From Bacteroidetes bacterium SW_9_63_38 (lineage in GTDB: Bacteria > Bacteroidota > Rhodothermia > Rhodothermales > Salinibacteraceae): 64,000 nucleotides of DNA. Both the position numbers and the translations under genes were made by a program. Position 1 is the stretch's first letter. Every line of letters begins with the position of its first letter. Under the pieces are notes generated by a model that worked only from the letters and a program-made list of their open reading frames with translations, was not told the DNA's origin and did not search any database. The stretch is taken from NCBI GenBank assembly GCA_003022435.1, contig PXUA01000017.1:58357-122356 (forward strand), read 5' to 3'. Shown in pieces: positions 57,408-64,000 of this stretch.

Positions 57408-57479
57408 ACGAGGCGTGAGTCGAGTGAGGAAGTGGTTTCAGACCGCGCCCTGAACGAGGCGTGAGTCGAGTGAGGAAGT
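57399..57479 (+). repeat. Tandem duplication (35-bp identical units, 46-bp period) at the end of the Uma2-family gene
   Basis: The same 35 bases, beginning GCGCCCTGAACGAGGCGTGA, occur at 57399-57433 and 57445-57479. The first unit contains the final Ala-Pro codons and the stop of the gene, so the second recreates an identical gene end. More degenerate echoes (GAAGTxxCCCGACAxCCG) follow to about 57545. Confidence 0.85.
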
Positions 57480-57558
57480 ATCCCGACAGCCGTCGCGGAC
57501 GCGCCCCAACTGAAAGGAGGAAGTGCCCCGACAACCGCCGCGGGTGCCCCCGGACCGC

Positions 57559-57594
57559 AAAACGTATTAACGCTCAACGTTTTAACGTTGAACG
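57559..57594 (-). repeat. AACGTT-type dispersed repeat, copy 2
   Basis: Read on the minus strand: CGTTCAACGTTAAAACGTTG followed by AGCGTTAATACG. Same core as the copies at 52176 and 60069. It lies upstream of the DUF2851 gene. Confidence 0.55.
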
Positions 57595-57694
57595 AAAGGC
57601 ATCCACACGCAAAAGTCGCCGCGGACGTTAGACTTTCGGCCCGCGATGTGTCTACACGGACAGGCCCTTCTCCTGCATTCACGTCTGTCTGGTC

Positions 57695-59119
57695 ATGCCG
57701 CCCACGCCATCCGCCGTCGCCGCGCCCCAGCAGCGTTATGAACTCGACGACGCCCTCGTGGCCGCTACGCTCCGGGAGCCGGATCCGTCGGTGGACGTGC
57801 CGGAAGCCCTGGTCCACGACCTCTGGCGCCACCAACGCTTTGAGGCCGACGGTCTCACCACCACCGAGGACGCCGCCGTCGCGATCCTCGACCCGGGCAC
57901 GCTCAACACAGACGCAGGCCCGGACTTTCAGAACGCGCACATCCGGATCGATGGCATGGACTGGCGGGGCCACGTCGAGATTCACGTCACCTCCGGCGGC
58001 TGGTTCGAGCACGACCACAACGACGACCCGCGCTACGACAGCGTCGTCCTGCACGTTACCCTCCACGCCGACATGTGGACCGGCGGCCTCCTCCGCTCCG
58101 ACGAGTCCCGTATTCCGGAGATCGTCCTCTACCCCCGTCTCAATACCCCGCTCCGCAAACTCCTCCACGCCTACCACACCCGCCCGGACGACGACACGCT
58201 GCCCTGTGCCGAACGCTGGAACCAGGTCCCGGAATCCACAAAGCGCGACTGGATCGCGCACCTCGCCCGGGAACGCATGGCCGACAAGCGGGATCGCCTC
58301 TCGGATCGTCCGAACGTGTCAATGGAAGAGATCCTGCAGGAACGGCTCTTCGCGGGACTCGGCTACGCCAAGAACGACGCCCCGATGGGTACGCTCGCCC
58401 GCCGTCTGCCGCCGGACACAATCCGGGCCCTCGACACCCCGAAGGACCGCGAAGCCCTCCTCCTCGGCGTTGCCGGCCTGCTTCCCGCCCCCGCCGACCT
58501 GCTGGACGCCGACCGCGCAACAGCCGACTACACCATGGACCTGCGCGGCCGCTTTCGCCGCCTCCAGGTACGGCTCGACGTGCCGACAATGAGCGAGACC
58601 AGTTGGACCTTCTTCCGCCTTCGTCCGCCCAACTTTCCCCCGTTGCGCATCGCCCAGGCCGCGGCCTGGTACGCCGACGACGCCTTGCTTGCCACCGACC
58701 CGCTGCCAACCCTCCGCACGGCGCTGGCCGCAGATGTGCCTGCCGAGGCCCTGAGGGACGCCCTCGCAGCCTCTCCGCCCGACTTCTGGACCACCCACTA
58801 CCACCTCGAAAAACCGGCGTCGGAGCACACCGCCGACCTCGGCCCGTCCCGGCGAGAAACACTACTCGTGAATGCCGTAGTGCCCGTTCTCCTCCTGGAT
58901 GCGGCCCGACGCAACAACACGTCGCAGGAGGCAGCCGTCCTCGACGTACTTTGCACGCTCCCGGCCTCCAGCGACCGGATCGTCCGCCGCTTTGCCAACC
59001 TCGGCACTGAAGCCCAATCGGCCTTTGAGGCCCAGGGCCTGCACCAGCTCTACCGCAACTACTGCACCGAGGGCGGCTGCCTCGACTGCGCCATCGGGCA
59101 GCACCTGCTTAGCGAGTAG
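57695..59119 (+). CDS. DUF2851 family protein
   Basis: 474 residues. The family's N-terminal signature is clear: LVHDLWRHQRFEADGLTTT, ILDPGTLNTDAGPDFQNA, WRGHVEIHVTSGGWFEH, DSVVLHVTLHAD. DUF2851 proteins are typical of Bacteroidota and have no established function; the GHVEIHV core has a nuclease-like look but no activity is shown. Ends with a Cys-rich GGCLDCAIGQHLL. Start at 57695 is the first ATG near the family's N terminus. Confidence 0.9.
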   Translation: MPPTPSAVAAPQQRYELDDALVAATLREPDPSVDVPEALVHDLWRHQRFEADGLTTTEDAAVAILDPGTLNTDAGPDFQNAHIRIDGMDWRGHVEIHVTSGGWFEHDHNDDPRYDSVVLHVTLHADMWTGGLLRSDESRIPEIVLYPRLNTPLRKLLHAYHTRPDDDTLPCAERWNQVPESTKRDWIAHLARERMADKRDRLSDRPNVSMEEILQERLFAGLGYAKNDAPMGTLARRLPPDTIRALDTPKDREALLLGVAGLLPAPADLLDADRATADYTMDLRGRFRRLQVRLDVPTMSETSWTFFRLRPPNFPPLRIAQAAAWYADDALLATDPLPTLRTALAADVPAEALRDALAASPPDFWTTHYHLEKPASEHTADLGPSRRETLLVNAVVPVLLLDAARRNNTSQEAAVLDVLCTLPASSDRIVRRFANLGTEAQSAFEAQGLHQLYRNYCTEGGCLDCAIGQHLLSE

Positions 59120-59702
59120 CGGCAACGATGTCCAATGGCACTTCGTGCCGCCGGTCCTACCGATACCTGAATAAGTTTGCACCGATCTGTATGCCTTTGC
59201 GAGATTAATCGCCGGACGGGTCTCCTTGCCCGGCCTACCTTGAAGGTCTGGTAAGAAACCCGATCGGCCTTGAAGAAACGGCCGCCCGGACGGAGGCAAT
59301 CCCGACAGCCGTCGGGATGCACGTCTCTCTGAGAAAAGGCGATACACCACGGAAATAGTGGTGCGTACTGCGTACTGAGGTTAGTCTTATGTAATCCCAC
59401 AAGGATTCCCAAGATCTTGCCGGACGAGTCCGGCTGATCTCCAATCTTTTGGGAAAAATGGTTTACGTACTTTCTCACGGATCGGTAAAGGTCGAACATG
59501 GCCTCGTAGGTCTCACGATACAGGTCGTGGAGATGTGAGTACTCTTCGGCCGTCGCCGATTCATGCAGCGTGCCCCCTCAACGAGACAACGATGCGAACG
59601 ATGAGGGACCTCACCCGCGCGGTGCACTGATCTCCAGTCCCGCTCGTAGACACAACGACGCCGGACACTCCAAGCTGTTCTCGCTCAGCCCCTCATTACT
59701 CC
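59120..59702. other. Intergenic region with a possible gene remnant
   Basis: About 580 bases. Contains a possible carbohydrate-kinase C-terminal fragment on the minus strand (about 59450-59577) and the hairpin TCCCGACAGCCGTCGGGA near 59301-59318. No intact gene seen. Confidence 0.45.
59450..59577 (-). pseudogene. Possible remnant of an FGGY-type carbohydrate kinase C terminus
   Basis: Just after an in-frame stop the minus strand encodes SATAEEYSHLHDLYRETY followed by EAMFDLYRSVRKYVN, a pattern like the last helix of FGGY-family sugar kinases (Y-x-x-L-Y-x-x-x-Y-x-x-(L/M)-(F/Y)). No kinase domain precedes it. Similarity is from pattern memory only; a chance open frame is possible. Confidence 0.35.
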
Positions 59703-60020
59703 ATGCTCATTCGCATCGTCCGCATGACCTTCGCTCCGGATACGATTGACGACTTCCTCAACCGATTCGACGACAGCGCCCCGCAGATCCGACAGTTTCC
59801 GGGGTGCCAGCACTTGACGTTGTGGCGCGACGTCGACACCCCGCACGTGTGCACGACCCACAGCCACTGGGACGACGCGGATGCCCTCAACCAGTACCGC
59901 GACAGCGACTTGTTCAAATCCACCTGGGCCGACGTGAAACCCTTCTTTGCCGACCGGCCCGAGGCGCATAGCTACACCGTTGCCCGCTCTGCCAATGCCA
60001 TCGAATCGTCCCGCCCCTGA
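59703..60020 (+). CDS. Antibiotic biosynthesis monooxygenase (ABM) domain protein
   Basis: 105 residues, one dimeric ferredoxin-like ABM domain: MLIRIVRMTFAPDTIDDFL, FPGCQHLTLWRDVDTPHVCT, THSHWDDADALNQYRDSDLF. Members act on quinone-like or heme-like compounds, others are of unknown use; no partner gene adjoins. A short C-terminal tail follows the domain. Confidence 0.88.
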   Translation: MLIRIVRMTFAPDTIDDFLNRFDDSAPQIRQFPGCQHLTLWRDVDTPHVCTTHSHWDDADALNQYRDSDLFKSTWADVKPFFADRPEAHSYTVARSANAIESSRP

Positions 60021-60068
60021 CAAAACCCGTCTGCGTCGTGCAGAGGTCGGGCCTTCCCCGAACCGACC

Positions 60069-60096
60069 AACGCTGTAACGTTTAACATTGAACAGT
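60069..60096 (-). repeat. AACGTT-type dispersed repeat, copy 3
   Basis: Minus strand: CTGTTCAATGTTAAACGTTA followed by CAGCGTTG. Same core as copies at 52176 and 57559. Lies between convergent genes. Confidence 0.5.
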
Positions 60097-60242
60097 TTTT
60101 TTTCGCAACAGGGTCGCGCGAATCTTGTGTACAGGGCGTCTCTCAAAAAACCTCGTCCGCCCCTCCGAGCTACAGAAGACGCTCCCAACGACGAGGACGC
60201 CCCCGCAAAACGCGCCCCCTAACATGACATCCAACAGCGCCT

Positions 60243-60270
60243 AACGCACAACGCAAAAACGCACAACGCC
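60243..60270. repeat. ACGCACAACGC direct repeat
   Basis: ACGCACAACGC occurs twice within 28 bases (near 60244 and 60258), directly at the stop side of the lipoprotein gene. Low-complexity intergenic repetition of the same flavour as the GCGTTGGG repeat near 31940. Confidence 0.45.
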
Positions 60271-60858
60271 CTACTCCGACCCGGCGGGCTTCTCCTCTCG
60301 CTGAAGCCCCGGCGTGCCTCTTGCGCCGCGAAGCGCATCCGCCATCGAAATGTCAGGGGGGTTCTGTTGCGGATAGTTCACCGGCGTAATGATGTAGTCG
60401 CTCTTCTTGCGGGTCGGCGTCCGCGGGACAGTCGTGTCTCGAACCGTCGCCCACACCTTCCGGGTCGTGCGCTGGTACTGCTTCTTCAAAAGTCGGCGAT
60501 CCGTGACGATCGCCCCGTATCTCCGGTGCAGGGCGCGGTACGCACTGCCTCCAGTGAGCGCCGCGGCCCTCGCCTGATGCCTCCGGAGATCCGCTGCGTG
60601 CTTCTCCACCAGCATGCGGTATCGTTCTACAAGGGCCGCCAGTGTGTCGGCCGACTCGGCCGCCGATTCGAGGCGCCGCAGGTCCGACTGCGCCCGTCCC
60701 AGCTCCTGCTTCATCTGCTTAACAGTCTGCTGAATAGCACCGTACATCCTCTGCTCGGACTCATATTTCTTATTGCCATAAGTGCGGCACCCGGCGAGAA
60801 GCAAAATGCTCGCGGCAATAAGAAGCAGAAGTCGAGAAGGCACAGTCATCGACGACAC
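60271..60858 (-). CDS. Lipoprotein with coiled-coil region, unknown
   Basis: 195 residues. Signal ends in lipobox LLAGC, so the mature protein is lipidated. A helical segment (about 35-130: QQTVKQMKQELGRAQSDLRRL onward) probably forms a coiled coil; the C-terminal third is Pro/Arg-rich and unstructured-looking. Rich in Arg and Ala. Not recognised. Divergent from the barrel gene. Confidence 0.72.
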   Translation of the reverse strand: MSSMTVPSRLLLLIAASILLLAGCRTYGNKKYESEQRMYGAIQQTVKQMKQELGRAQSDLRRLESAAESADTLAALVERYRMLVEKHAADLRRHQARAAALTGGSAYRALHRRYGAIVTDRRLLKKQYQRTTRKVWATVRDTTVPRTPTRKKSDYIITPVNYPQQNPPDISMADALRGARGTPGLQREEKPAGSE

Positions 60859-61285
60859 GGCGGGATTGGACTTTGATTGCAGAAAACGGAGGACAGTACT
60901 GATAGAGCAATTTCATCCACGGCAAGGAGTCTTTCAACGTTTCGGAGTGGGTCTTTCCGTCTTTTCACTCGTGCCGGTAGTCTTCTGGGACGCCGACAGG
61001 CCGGGCCGGCTTTCCCCTTCCCTCTCTCCGTCCACGGCACTTGAGAGGATTATTTACCTCTAGAATTAAAAAGTACTGATATAGAAGATCATTTTAGTGA
61101 TACTTTCTGACATAGAACTCCGCTTTTGGTACGCATCTACACGTATTTGGTCGTAAAATTTACGTATAGGTGCGCATGTCGGATTGGGGTTTCGACTCAG
61201 TTCTTTACGTGTAACAATTACGACAAAGCCTCCCGACGCACGAGGTGTCCCGGTCGGTGCTCACCGACGCACCTCCTCCTTTGCC
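60859..61285. other. AT-rich divergent intergenic region
   Basis: About 427 bases; 61041-61160 is the most AT-rich part of the area, with runs such as ATTAAAAAGTACTGATATAG and TAAAATTTACGTATAGG. Probably promoter DNA for the divergent genes. Open frames here are accidental. Confidence 0.45.
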
Positions 61286-61975
61286 ATGACACATTCATCC
61301 CGAAATTCCAACGGTGGCGCCCTCGTCACAATTCTGTACGGGTGTGTCTTCCTTGTGATGGCAATGGGAAGCCTCTCGTCCCCCGCCCCCGGACAGACGG
61401 TTGCCGTCAGCACCCGAGCGAGCACGCTCGGCCTCGGACCGGAACTCACGCTGCAGCTTCGCCCGGGCCTCAATGTGCGGGGAGGGGTTGCCTACCTCTA
61501 CCTGCACCGGCGCGGGCAGATGCAGAAGAGCGTGGCGGTCCATTACGACGTGCAAACCCGCCTGGCGGCAACGCATCTTTTTCTGGACTGGCATCCCTTC
61601 GACAACGCGTTTCGGCTGTCGGCCGGCGGCGTCTACAACCGCTCCCGGACGGAGGTGCGAGCATCGCCCACCGAAAGCTTCACCCTCAATGGTCGCTCAT
61701 TCTCTCCCGACCAGCTGGGACACGTGTCCGGGTCCGCCACCTTCACCAACGTAATCCATCCATATCTGGGCATCGGGGTCGGAAACGCGGTGCGGGGCTC
61801 TCCCCTCGGCGTATTCGCCGACCTCGGCGCCATGTACGTGGGCCGCCCCCATGTACAGATGAGCGGCGACGGTTTTATCGCGGGGACGGCCAATCATACC
61901 TCCACGTTGAACAAGGGATTTCGCTCCTTTCAAATCCTTCCGTACCTCTCCCTCGGACTTAGTGTCACCCTGTAA
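61286..61975 (+). CDS. Predicted outer-membrane beta-barrel protein
   Basis: 229 residues from the ATG at 61286, which starts a signal peptide (LYGCVFLVMAMGSLSSPAPG); the frame is open to 61184 without coding character. Mature part is strand-rich (GLGPELTLQLRPGLNVRG, AATHLFLDWHPFDNAFRLSA, PLGVFADLGAMYVG) and ends LPYLSLGLSVTL, a typical barrel C-terminal strand. Specific function unknown. Followed after 14 bases by the lipoprotein gene. Confidence 0.78.
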   Translation: MTHSSRNSNGGALVTILYGCVFLVMAMGSLSSPAPGQTVAVSTRASTLGLGPELTLQLRPGLNVRGGVAYLYLHRRGQMQKSVAVHYDVQTRLAATHLFLDWHPFDNAFRLSAGGVYNRSRTEVRASPTESFTLNGRSFSPDQLGHVSGSATFTNVIHPYLGIGVGNAVRGSPLGVFADLGAMYVGRPHVQMSGDGFIAGTANHTSTLNKGFRSFQILPYLSLGLSVTL

Positions 61976-61989
61976 AATGACCCTGCCTC

Positions 61990-63732
61990 ATGATTCTTCT
62001 CTCCACCATATTCGATCAACGCCTCTCGTTAGCACCGCTCGTATGTCTCGCGGGCCTCCTCCTGATCGTAACGGGCTGCGATTTCGGGGCAGCCAAAAAC
62101 GCCGTCCAGTCAGTGTCCCCGACCGTGAGCCTCCCCACGACCAAAACGACGGTGTCCGGACGGACCGTCAAGGCCTCCTCCGGCGCCCTCCTGTCCACCT
62201 CCACCAACCTCCGCGTTCGGGGTCCGGACGGCGACGCCCTCACAAACATGTATGGCGATCCGGTTTCCAAGCTCACCCTCTACGGCGGCACCGTATCGTT
62301 CAGTGTACGAGAACGTCCGACGCCCGACGATCCCGTACAGTTCCAGATGGTGGCCACCGCGGACGGGTACCAGACCACGAGCGAGCCCGTGCACCTGACC
62401 ACCACCGGCACGAAACAGTTTCAACTGGATATGCTGAGCGAAAATCCGACCCAGCAGCCGGACGGGGCCTTCGGGACACGAGACCAATCCGGCCGAATCG
62501 GGGAGGACGGCGTCTTGCAGTCGACGGTATCCGTGAAATCGCCCTCTTCTTCCGACCACGGCAGAGTGGGGCTCGTCCTTCCAGCCGGCACCGCGCTTCG
62601 GACCGACGGTCAACCCGCTGGCGGATCGCTCATCACAGACCTCGTGCACTACTCGGTGACGACCCGAACGCTTGAGACGCTTCCGGGAAACGGCGAGGTC
62701 GCGTCGGCCTCCTCCCCTCAACGCTTCTCGGTCGTTGGCTACCTGAATCAGGAACTCCGCTCAGCCGGGGGCGCCCCCATCACGGACCTGCGCGCGCCGG
62801 ACGGCGCCCAGCCGACCACCTGGGTCCGTCTGCCGCCGAACGCCGTCGCCCCGACCCGAGGAGCACCGCTGCGAGAGGGCGATCAGCTTGACCTATTTCA
62901 ATTCGACCCAACGACCGGCACGTGGCAGATGGACACGACGATAACCGTCCAGTCCAGGCCCGCCGGGGCCGACGTGCAGGCAACCTCGCGCACTCGGAAG
63001 AGCAGCTCGCTCGGGATCCAATGGCCACTCCGCAAGTCCCTCCAATCTCGCTGGTGGGCCTGGGGCCGGAGCAGCCCACGTGCGTGCGCTCCGAACGCGA
63101 CCCTGAAGATCGAGCCGAATGGACAGTACGGCAGCGTGGAGATTCGCCTGCAGCGCTCCGGGCTGCAGTACCAGCGTTCGGTGCCGGTAGACGCCGAAGG
63201 CAACAACACGGCGCGCTCGCTCTCTACACTCCTGGACCAATCGTCTGTACCCCGGCATGAGGACTACACGCTTTCCGTGCACACACGTGACGGCCAGTCG
63301 CGAACCGTCACCGGCATCGATCCCTGCGGAGGGACGCAGTCGGTGTCGCTGCACGCCCCCACCGATCAAAGGAGACGCACGGACGTCCTCGTAAAAGTGG
63401 TGCCCACCTGCCCGGCCAAACAGCATGTTCGCCTTGCCTCCGCGCCGAAGGTGACGGTGTACTACCGCGAACTGGGCACTGACAGATGGAGTACGATCGA
63501 TGGCACTCGCATCCGCTGGGTGACGGACAACCCCCAATCCTGGACGTATATCAAGCGGGCCGAAGTCACGCTCGACGGCCTCAAGCAGGGGCGGCGCTAC
63601 GAGTTTACGACCACGTACGGCCAGGATCAGTACGGAGCCCCCCTCCAGATCCCCCGCCGTGCAGACGCGACTCAGAAAAACGGGCGAACGGTTGTGACGT
63701 ACGACCGGCCGCTTCCGAACATCTGTTCGTGA
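61990..63732 (+). CDS. Large lipoprotein, surface or periplasmic, unknown
   Basis: 580 residues with signal and lipobox (LLLIVTGCDFG). Mature protein is Thr/Ser/Asp-rich with several beta-domain-like parts: a carboxypeptidase-regulatory-like TVSGRTVKASSGALLSTSTN near 50-70, then regions resembling surface-protein modules (TGTWQMDTTITVQSR). No catalytic motif recognised. The barrel gene 14 bases upstream may form a membrane pair with it (inference). Confidence 0.75.
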   Translation: MILLSTIFDQRLSLAPLVCLAGLLLIVTGCDFGAAKNAVQSVSPTVSLPTTKTTVSGRTVKASSGALLSTSTNLRVRGPDGDALTNMYGDPVSKLTLYGGTVSFSVRERPTPDDPVQFQMVATADGYQTTSEPVHLTTTGTKQFQLDMLSENPTQQPDGAFGTRDQSGRIGEDGVLQSTVSVKSPSSSDHGRVGLVLPAGTALRTDGQPAGGSLITDLVHYSVTTRTLETLPGNGEVASASSPQRFSVVGYLNQELRSAGGAPITDLRAPDGAQPTTWVRLPPNAVAPTRGAPLREGDQLDLFQFDPTTGTWQMDTTITVQSRPAGADVQATSRTRKSSSLGIQWPLRKSLQSRWWAWGRSSPRACAPNATLKIEPNGQYGSVEIRLQRSGLQYQRSVPVDAEGNNTARSLSTLLDQSSVPRHEDYTLSVHTRDGQSRTVTGIDPCGGTQSVSLHAPTDQRRRTDVLVKVVPTCPAKQHVRLASAPKVTVYYRELGTDRWSTIDGTRIRWVTDNPQSWTYIKRAEVTLDGLKQGRRYEFTTTYGQDQYGAPLQIPRRADATQKNGRTVVTYDRPLPNICS

Positions 63733-63790
63733 CCGTGGGCAAAAACGGAGAGTCGTCCGCATTCCGTTCCAGACGGGCGGGGGGCCGTTG

Positions 63791-63986
63791 GGGGCGAATT
63801 GACTCAGAACCCGAACTCATCTTCCTGCCCCGGGAGCGGGGCGATGTGCATCGGAAGTCGGGCCGTGACGCGGATGCCCGTTCTGAGGGGGGGCTCGTCG
63901 GGGCGAATTGACTCAGAACCCGAACTCGTCCTCCTGCCCCGGGAGCGGGGCGATGTGCATCGGAAGTCGGGCCGCGACGCGGGTGC
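63791..63986 (-). repeat. Two-copy direct repeat, about 87 bp, period 109 bp, duplicating a gene's 3' end
   Basis: 63791-63877 and 63900-63986 match except at a few positions (for example CTCATCTTCC versus CTCGTCCTCC). On the minus strand both copies encode ARLPMHIAPLPGQEDEFGF and a TGA. The right copy belongs to the gene running off the edge; the left copy is a stranded duplicate. Confidence 0.85.
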
Positions 63987-64000
63987 TCGTCCCCCCGGGG
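63913..64000 (-). CDS. C-terminal end of a gene running off the right edge
   Basis: Stop TGA at 63913-63915. Visible residues: GGTSTRVAARLPMHIAPLPG followed by QEDEFGF. The GGT-S-TRVxARLPM pattern could be the end of a histidine-kinase ATPase domain followed by a short tail, but this is a guess from few residues. Only 28 codons are in the window. Confidence 0.5.
   Translation of the reverse strand, partial: PGGTSTRVAARLPMHIAPLPGQEDEFGF

Noticed and set aside
57408..57694. CRISPR-like array suggested by repeated units after the Uma2-family gene
   Set aside because: Only two exact units with an 11-base gap and no further spacing pattern; no cas gene. It is a tandem duplication.

Overview
The window reads as chromosome of a GC-rich, salt-adapted member of the Bacteroidota/Rhodothermota side of the tree, most like Salinibacter. 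Reasons: high G+C almost throughout; proteins rich in Asp/Glu with acidic linkers; Bacteroidota-type families (DUF2851, tandem OmpH/Skp next to BamA, many secreted barrel-like proteins of unknown role); no consistent Shine-Dalgarno sites; and a YjbQ remnant that looks haloarchaeal. The assignment is inference; no rRNA gene is present to test it.

Layout. 1-625: end of a HAD hydrolase. 985-7331 (+): a phospho-signalling block of PP2C phosphatase, secreted repeat protein, membrane OB/FHA protein, and a zinc-ribbon/kinase/WD40 protein. 7442-12779 (-): tetrapyrrole block of an RluA-type pseudouridine synthase, hemF, hemH, a methyltransferase and hemL. The hemH product has Gln at both usual catalytic positions. 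12954-15243 (+): barrel protein and spmA/spmB. 15549-17765 (-): two damaged genes, a frameshifted membrane protein and a flavin monooxygenase pseudogene. 18015-26061: M20 peptidase, AidB-like dehydrogenase, OmpA-like lipoprotein, AI-2E-type exporter, small proteins and a thioesterase. 26815-26886: tRNA-Gly(GCC) with its own terminator. 26938-31248: acetyltransferase, asd, folD and an MscS channel.

31965-42166 (-) is an envelope block read dxr, rseP, uppS, bamA, two OmpH/Skp chaperones, then panB and surE: isoprenoid precursor supply, undecaprenyl phosphate synthesis, a site-2 protease and outer-membrane assembly. 42404-47696 (+): TPR protein, secreted amidotransferase-like protein, thioesterase, secreted protein and a dTDP-4-dehydrorhamnose reductase-like protein. 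47797-48267 is an AT-rich orphan gene. 48549-52105 (+): serS and three unknown genes. 52219-55643 (-): acyl-CoA dehydrogenase and cfa. 55938-60020 (+): pyrF, a Uma2-family protein, DUF2851 and an ABM-family protein. 60271-63732: lipoproteins and a barrel protein. The right edge holds the end of a gene on the minus strand whose 3' end is duplicated.

The least expected signals are: a dispersed element of about 195 bp with terminal inverted repeats (two clear copies and one decayed, near 21.8, 31.5 and 26.6 kb); a ferrochelatase homologue lacking both catalytic side chains; the kinase/phosphatase/FHA block; and several decayed genes and small duplications.
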